Below, piece by piece: positions 60,250 through 64,000 of a DNA stretch of 64,000 nt. The notes beneath the pieces were generated by a model. It was not told the origin of the DNA and searched no databases. It worked only from the letters and a program-made list of their open reading frames with translations. The DNA is taken from positions 1,116,001 to 1,180,000 of the forward strand of contig CAWHCD010000006.1 of the NCBI GenBank assembly GCA_963828015.1. Direction: 5' to 3'. Numbering within the stretch: the first letter of the stretch is position 1; each line of letters starts with the position of its first letter. Made by a program: the position numbers and the translations under genes. Source of the stretch: CAVPUA01 sp963828015 (GTDB lineage Bacteria; Actinomycetota; Actinomycetes; Mycobacteriales; Jatrophihabitantaceae).

Positions 60250-60716
60250 GCACACCGACGGGACCGCCAACGGCCGCCCCGCCGGCCGACGCGCTGGCCG
60301 CCTGGCAGGCCGCCCTCAGTAGCGAGTACGCCGCGGCCTTCGGCTATGGCGCACTCGGCCCCCACCTCACCGACCCGGCCCAGATAACAGCGGCCCACAC
60401 CGACGAGCAGGCCCATCGAGCTACCGCCCGCGCCACCTCCGCCCAGCTGGTCGCCGCCGGGGCGACCCCGGTCCAGCCGCAGGCCAACTACCCGCTGCCG
60501 TTCCCGCTCACCGACCCGACTGCGGCCCAGCAACTGGCGCTGCGGCTCGAGGTCTCCTGCGCCGCCGCCTGGCGCTACCTCATCTCGATCGATGATGCCC
60601 CGGTGACGCTGCGGACGAGCGCGCTCAGCCCGCTCACCGAATCCGCCATTCGCGCGCTGTACTGGCGGGCGCTGCTGACGCCGGCCACGCCGAGTGTGCC
60701 GTTTCCCGGAATCTGA
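60246..60716 (+). CDS. DUF4439 ferritin-like protein
   Basis: This 156-residue protein starts at GTG 60246. It has the ferritin-like helical bundle of DUF4439: LAAWQAALSSEYAAAFGYGALGPHL, AAHTDEQAHRATARATSAQLVAAGATPVQPQANYPLPFPL and LRLEVSCAAAWRYLISI. Candidate metal-type Glu and His residues occur in HTDEQAH. No signal peptide is present on this subunit, unlike its overlapping neighbour. Function is unknown in the family. Confidence 0.82.
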   Translation: MSTPTGPPTAAPPADALAAWQAALSSEYAAAFGYGALGPHLTDPAQITAAHTDEQAHRATARATSAQLVAAGATPVQPQANYPLPFPLTDPTAAQQLALRLEVSCAAAWRYLISIDDAPVTLRTSALSPLTESAIRALYWRALLTPATPSVPFPGI

Positions 60717-60724
60717 CCGGTAGC

Positions 60725-61393
60725 TCAGGCCCAGCCGTCGATGACCGGCAGCAGCTCGGCCAGCCGGGTGATCACTGCATCGGGATCCCCCATGACCGGG
60801 CCGTGCTGCTCCTGCGGGATGCGGCTGTGCGGCACCAGGACGGCCCGCATGCCGATCGCCTTCGCGCCGTGGATGTCGTCGTAGGGCCGGTCACCCACGA
60901 ACACCGCTCGCGCCGGGTCAGCGACACCGACCGCGGCGAGGGCGGCCCGGAACGCGTCCGGGTGGGGCTTGGTCCGGGCGATCTCGGAGGTGTAGACGGC
61001 TCCGTCGACCAACGCCAGGATCTCGTCGCGGGCGAAGATCCGCTCGTGCTCGGCCCGCGGCCAGAGGGTGTTGGACAGCACACCGATCCGGATCCCCCGC
61101 TGGCGCAACCCGGCGAAAAGCTCGGGCACGTCGGGGTCGGTGTACGTGTGCGGCTCCCACCAGTCGTGATAGTCGGCCAGGGAGGCGACGTCCGCGCCGG
61201 CCGCGGTGATCACGTCGGCCAGGGTCGCGCTGCGCTGCTCGTCCCGCGACGCGGCCCACGCCCCAAGTTCGGCCTCGTGCAACCGCGCGGCGGTCGCCTC
61301 GTCGGCCACGCTGCGCCAGGACTCGCGGACGTCGATGTCATGCCACGGGGTCAGCGTTCCGCCCCAGTCGAAGATGACGGCGTCGACTGGCAC
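60725..61393 (-). CDS. HAD-family hydrolase
   Basis: This 222-residue protein has HAD motif I VIFDWGGTLTP with nucleophile Asp9, motif II GVLSNT, motif III Lys in ARTKPHPDAF and motif IV VGDRPYDDIHGA. Motif I has DWGGT instead of DxDGT, so the second Asp is lacking; this occurs in some phosphonatase- or dehalogenase-like HADs. The substrate is unknown. Its GTG start overlaps the stop of the upstream DUF4081 acetyltransferase by one base. It converges on the DUF4439 gene. Confidence 0.88.
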   Translation of the reverse strand: MPVDAVIFDWGGTLTPWHDIDVRESWRSVADEATAARLHEAELGAWAASRDEQRSATLADVITAAGADVASLADYHDWWEPHTYTDPDVPELFAGLRQRGIRIGVLSNTLWPRAEHERIFARDEILALVDGAVYTSEIARTKPHPDAFRAALAAVGVADPARAVFVGDRPYDDIHGAKAIGMRAVLVPHSRIPQEQHGPVMGDPDAVITRLAELLPVIDGWA

Positions 61394-62265
61394 TAGAACA
61401 TCACCGTGGAGAGAGTCGCGACCTGGCGCATGCCGAGCTTGTCGTACACCGCCCGGGCGCTCACGTTGAAGTCGTTGACGTACAGACTCACCGACGGAGC
61501 CAACCGCAAGCCGTGATCGATGACCGCCGACACCGCGGCGGTCCCGAGTCCACGACCGCGCAGATCCGGGCGGACCCAGACGCCTTGAATTTGGCAGGTC
61601 GCCGCCGATACCGCGCCAATCTCGGCCTTGAACGCCACCTGTCCCCGGCGGTCGAAGCGCACGAAGGCGTGTCCGGCCGCGATCAGCTCCGCGAGCCGCG
61701 TGCGCAACAGGGTGCGGGCGGGGCCGACCGGCGCCTCGATCAGCAGCTCCTCGTTGAACATCGCCACGGCCGCCGGTAGGTAGCGCTCCAGCTCGTCCGG
61801 GCGGACCGGGCGCACCTCCGGATCGGCGGCAATCGGCGACGGCCGCTCGATCGTGAGTAGCGGTTGGGCGTAGCGCACCAGCCGCGCCGGGCCCCAGTAG
61901 CGGGCCAGCACCGGCCAGAGGACCTCAACGGCTTCGGCCCTTCCGATCAGCGACGTACAGGTCCGGCGGCGCACACCGAGGTAGTGACCCAGCGCCTCCC
62001 AGGCCCGCTCGCGCCCGCCCACCGGGAGCAGGTTGCCGCCACAGAAACAGGCCGCTTCGATCGAGCCGCGCTCATCGATGTCATCCAGACCCACAAGGTC
62101 CCCGCCGAGACGGCTCGGGGTGATCGAGGGCGTGGCCCGCAACCGCGCCGCGAGGACCGCATTGACCAACGGATCCCGGGCGATGAGCGCACGGACCGCG
62201 GGTGCATCGGCGTCGTCGAGCAGGCGGAACTGGCGCTGGGCCAGTTCGTCGTCCAACGCGGTCAC
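61393..62265 (-). CDS. GNAT acetyltransferase with DUF4081 domain
   Basis: This 290-residue protein has an N-terminal DUF4081 region (RDPLVNAVLAARLRAT and WPVLARYWGPARLVRYAQPLL) and a C-terminal GNAT domain with acetyl-CoA loop GVWVRPDLRGRGLGTAAVSAVI and ending LYVNDFNVSARAVYDKLGM. Mycobacterial homologues (Rv2867c) adjoin ispG and rseP, as here. The substrate is unknown. Confidence 0.88.
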   Translation of the reverse strand: MTALDDELAQRQFRLLDDADAPAVRALIARDPLVNAVLAARLRATPSITPSRLGGDLVGLDDIDERGSIEAACFCGGNLLPVGGRERAWEALGHYLGVRRRTCTSLIGRAEAVEVLWPVLARYWGPARLVRYAQPLLTIERPSPIAADPEVRPVRPDELERYLPAAVAMFNEELLIEAPVGPARTLLRTRLAELIAAGHAFVRFDRRGQVAFKAEIGAVSAATCQIQGVWVRPDLRGRGLGTAAVSAVIDHGLRLAPSVSLYVNDFNVSARAVYDKLGMRQVATLSTVMF

Positions 62266-62303
62266 TGGGCGGTCACAGCGCGCAGATTACCGCGAGGCGT
62301 AGC

Positions 62304-63461
62304 TCAGGTCACCGACACCGACGGCGCGCCGGAGCTCACCCCCGCGTCGCCCATCTCCTCGGCCATCCGCAAGGCCTCTTCGATCAGGGTCTCGACGATC
62401 TGCGACTCGGGGACCGTCTTGATGACCTCACCCCGGACGAAGATCTGCCCCTTGCCGTTGCCGCTGGCCACTCCGAGGTCGGCCTCGCGGGCCTCTCCCG
62501 GGCCGTTGACGACGCAGCCCATGACGGCCACGCGCAGCGGCACCTCGATGCCCTCGAGACCAGCCGTGACGCGCTCGGCCAGGGTGTAGACGTCGACCTG
62601 GGCCCGCCCGCACGACGGGCAAGAGACGATCTCCAACCGCCGCTGGCGCAGGTTCAGCGATTCGAGGATCTGCAGTCCGACCTTGACCTCTTCTACCGGC
62701 GGCGCCGAGAGCGAGACCCGAATGGTGTCGCCGATGCCTTGCGAGAGCAGGGCGCCGAAGGCCACCGAGGACTTGATCGTGCCCTGGAAGGCCGGGCCGG
62801 CCTCGGTGACGCCGAGGTGCAGCGGATAGTCGCAGGCCGCCGCCAGCTGCTCGTAGGCGGCGACCATGACCACCGGGTCGTTGTGCTTGACCGAGATCTT
62901 GAAGTCGCGAAAGCCGTGCTCCTCGAACAGCGCCGCCTCGTTCATGGCGGATTCGACGAGCGCCTCGGGCGTGGCCTTGCCATACTTGGCCAACAGCCGC
63001 TTGTCCAGCGAGCCGGCGTTGACGCCGATGCGGATCGAGACGCCCGCGTCGGCGGCGGCGCGGGCGATCTCGCCGACCTTGTCGTCGAATGCCTTGATAT
63101 TGCCGGGATTCACCCGCACGGCCGCACATCCGGCGTCGATCGCGGCGAAGACGTACTTGGGCTGGAAATGGATGTCGGCGATGACCGGGATCTGCGACTT
63201 GGCCGCGATGGCGGGCAGCGCGTCGGCATCGTCCTGGCTGGGCACGGCGACCCGGACGATGTCACAGCCGGCGGCGGTCAGCTGGGCGATCTGCTGCAGC
63301 GTGGCGTTGATGTCGCTGGTCAGCGTGGTCGCCATCGACTGCACCGAGATGGGCGCATCACCGCCGACGAAGGTCGAGCCGACCTTGATCTTGCGAGAGA
63401 CGCGCCGGGGGGCCAGGACGGGTGGCGGGGCGGTGGGCATGCCGAGCGAAACTGAGGTCAC
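62304..63461 (-). CDS. ispG: 4-hydroxy-3-methylbut-2-enyl diphosphate synthase IspG (GcpE)
   Basis: IspG converts MEcPP to HMBPP in the non-mevalonate isoprenoid pathway. From GTG 63461 it is 385 residues, like mycobacterial GcpE, and begins SLGMPTAPPPVLAPRRVSRKIKVG. Cysteines SCPSCGR and GCVVNGPGEA bind the 4Fe-4S cluster. The frame is open to 63500 but this start matches homologues. It lies between rseP and the DUF4081 gene, the normal actinobacterial order. Confidence 0.96.
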   Translation of the reverse strand: MTSVSLGMPTAPPPVLAPRRVSRKIKVGSTFVGGDAPISVQSMATTLTSDINATLQQIAQLTAAGCDIVRVAVPSQDDADALPAIAAKSQIPVIADIHFQPKYVFAAIDAGCAAVRVNPGNIKAFDDKVGEIARAAADAGVSIRIGVNAGSLDKRLLAKYGKATPEALVESAMNEAALFEEHGFRDFKISVKHNDPVVMVAAYEQLAAACDYPLHLGVTEAGPAFQGTIKSSVAFGALLSQGIGDTIRVSLSAPPVEEVKVGLQILESLNLRQRRLEIVSCPSCGRAQVDVYTLAERVTAGLEGIEVPLRVAVMGCVVNGPGEAREADLGVASGNGKGQIFVRGEVIKTVPESQIVETLIEEALRMAEEMGDAGVSSGAPSVSVT

Positions 63462-63496
63462 GGAACCAGTATCCGCCTTCACCCCCCGTGGCGTCG

Positions 63497-64000
63497 TCAA
63501 CCGTTGATATTGATGGGCTTGACGATGTCGGCGTAGACCACCAGCAACGTCATCAGCACCAGCACGGAGGCGATCGCGTAGACCACCGGGAGCATCTGCG
63601 CCGTGTCGACGTAGATCGGAGTGCGCACCTTGACCGCCCCGTCGACCGGCGGGGCGTGGCGCATCCGCAAGCGGGCCCGGCCGCGCTTGGCCGCCTCGAC
63701 CATCGCGCCCGCGACGTGCCCGCCGTCGAGCGGGAGCAGCGGGATGAGGTTGAACAAGAAGAGCAGCAGGTTGACGCTGGCCAACAGGCTGATCAGGAAA
63801 TAGGCCTTGTCGCGCACGTCCAGGGCGTGCGTGGACGCGATCTGCCCACCGATCTCACCGAGACCGACAACCCCGATCGCGCCGCTGGGGTCACGCGCCT
63901 TGCCCTCGAAGACGGTCTGCCAGAGGCTGTGGATCTTGGCCGGGTAGTTGCCGAGCGCGGAGAAGGCCTGCCCGAGCTGACGGCCCACCGTGCCAGGGAC
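63497..64000 (-). CDS. rseP: Membrane zinc metalloprotease RseP (site-2 protease), 3' part
   Basis: The last 167 codons of an M50-family intramembrane protease are present; the frame enters from beyond the right window edge. The C-terminal active-site motif LDGGH appears in NLIPLLPLDGGHVAG, and the last transmembrane helix is MLPVVYAIASVLVLMTLLVVYAD. Such proteases (Rip1 in mycobacteria) cut anti-sigma factors. The HExxH half lies outside the window. ispG follows 35 bases downstream. Confidence 0.92.
   Translation of the reverse strand, partial: VPGTVGRQLGQAFSALGNYPAKIHSLWQTVFEGKARDPSGAIGVVGLGEIGGQIASTHALDVRDKAYFLISLLASVNLLLFLFNLIPLLPLDGGHVAGAMVEAAKRGRARLRMRHAPPVDGAVKVRTPIYVDTAQMLPVVYAIASVLVLMTLLVVYADIVKPINING

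Noticed and set aside
1..64000. tRNA, rRNA, CRISPR, IS elements, prophage
   Set aside because: No T-arm plus anticodon-arm patterns, spaced repeats, transposase or integrase motifs were seen on either strand by eye; a covariance-model scan would be needed to be certain about small RNAs.

Overview
This window is chromosomal DNA of a high-GC actinobacterium. The evidence is gene content and order: lexA, hflX, dapF-miaA, miaB, recX-recA-DUF3046, clgR-pspA, pgsA-rimO, ftsK, dapA, thyX, dapB, pnp-rpsO, ribF-truB, rbfA-infB-ylxR-nusA-rimP and ispG-rseP all stand in the order known from mycobacteria, Frankia and Geodermatophilus relatives. RNase Y and Entner-Doudoroff genes are present, and no RNase J gene lies between dapA and ftsK. 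This suggests a non-mycobacterial actinobacterium of a Frankia/Nakamurella/Geodermatophilus-like type; the exact genus cannot be read from the sequence. I saw no rRNA, tRNA, CRISPR array or insertion sequence.

Layout. 1-22.5 kb is housekeeping: a 5'-truncated lexA; PAP2 phosphatase and TatA; hflX; a tightly overlapped dapF-miaA-LigB-like run; a DUF349 protein; miaB, RNase Y, recX and recA with a clear LexA box inside the recA promoter; the large helicase Lhr; an envelope-stress block (clgR-tetR-pspA) with a ClgR operator upstream; pgsA-rimO; and an ArgA-type acetyltransferase. A 50-codon basic ORF absent from usual gene lists sits between argA and a bidirectional terminator. 22.8-26.9 kb holds ftsK, dapA and thyX.

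27-38.4 kb is an accessory stretch placed between thyX and dapB: YcaQ-type glycosylase, DedA, acetyltransferase, a 69-aa HTH protein with a self-contained promoter and operators, DUF2461, an LLM (F420-type) oxidoreductase, a potassium channel, an MFS exporter, a DHFR-like reductase, an esterase, DUF6159 and a FrnE-type DsbA protein. 38.4-45.3 kb has a TPR protein, dapB, a frameshifted M16 peptidase, an Rrf2 regulator and a sulfate ABC transporter (sbp-cysT-cysW-cysA). Two adjacent sulfate genes carry the same +1 shift at the octamer AGTCCCGG. This is the most unusual signal in the window, although assembly error is not excluded.

45.4-64 kb is the translation and RNA block: pnp and rpsO, the Entner-Doudoroff pair edd-eda, ribF, truB, a MATE transporter, rbfA, infB with a very long Pro/Gly-rich N-terminus, ylxR, nusA and rimP. 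After these come a Tat-exported protein with a DUF4439 ferritin-like partner, a HAD hydrolase, a DUF4081 acetyltransferase, ispG and the 3' part of rseP. The genes mainly serve DNA repair (lexA/recA/recX/lhr), tRNA and ribosome modification (miaA, miaB, rimO, truB, rimP, rbfA), lysine/diaminopimelate synthesis (dapA, dapB, dapF), RNA decay (pnp, rny) and envelope stress (clgR, pspA).
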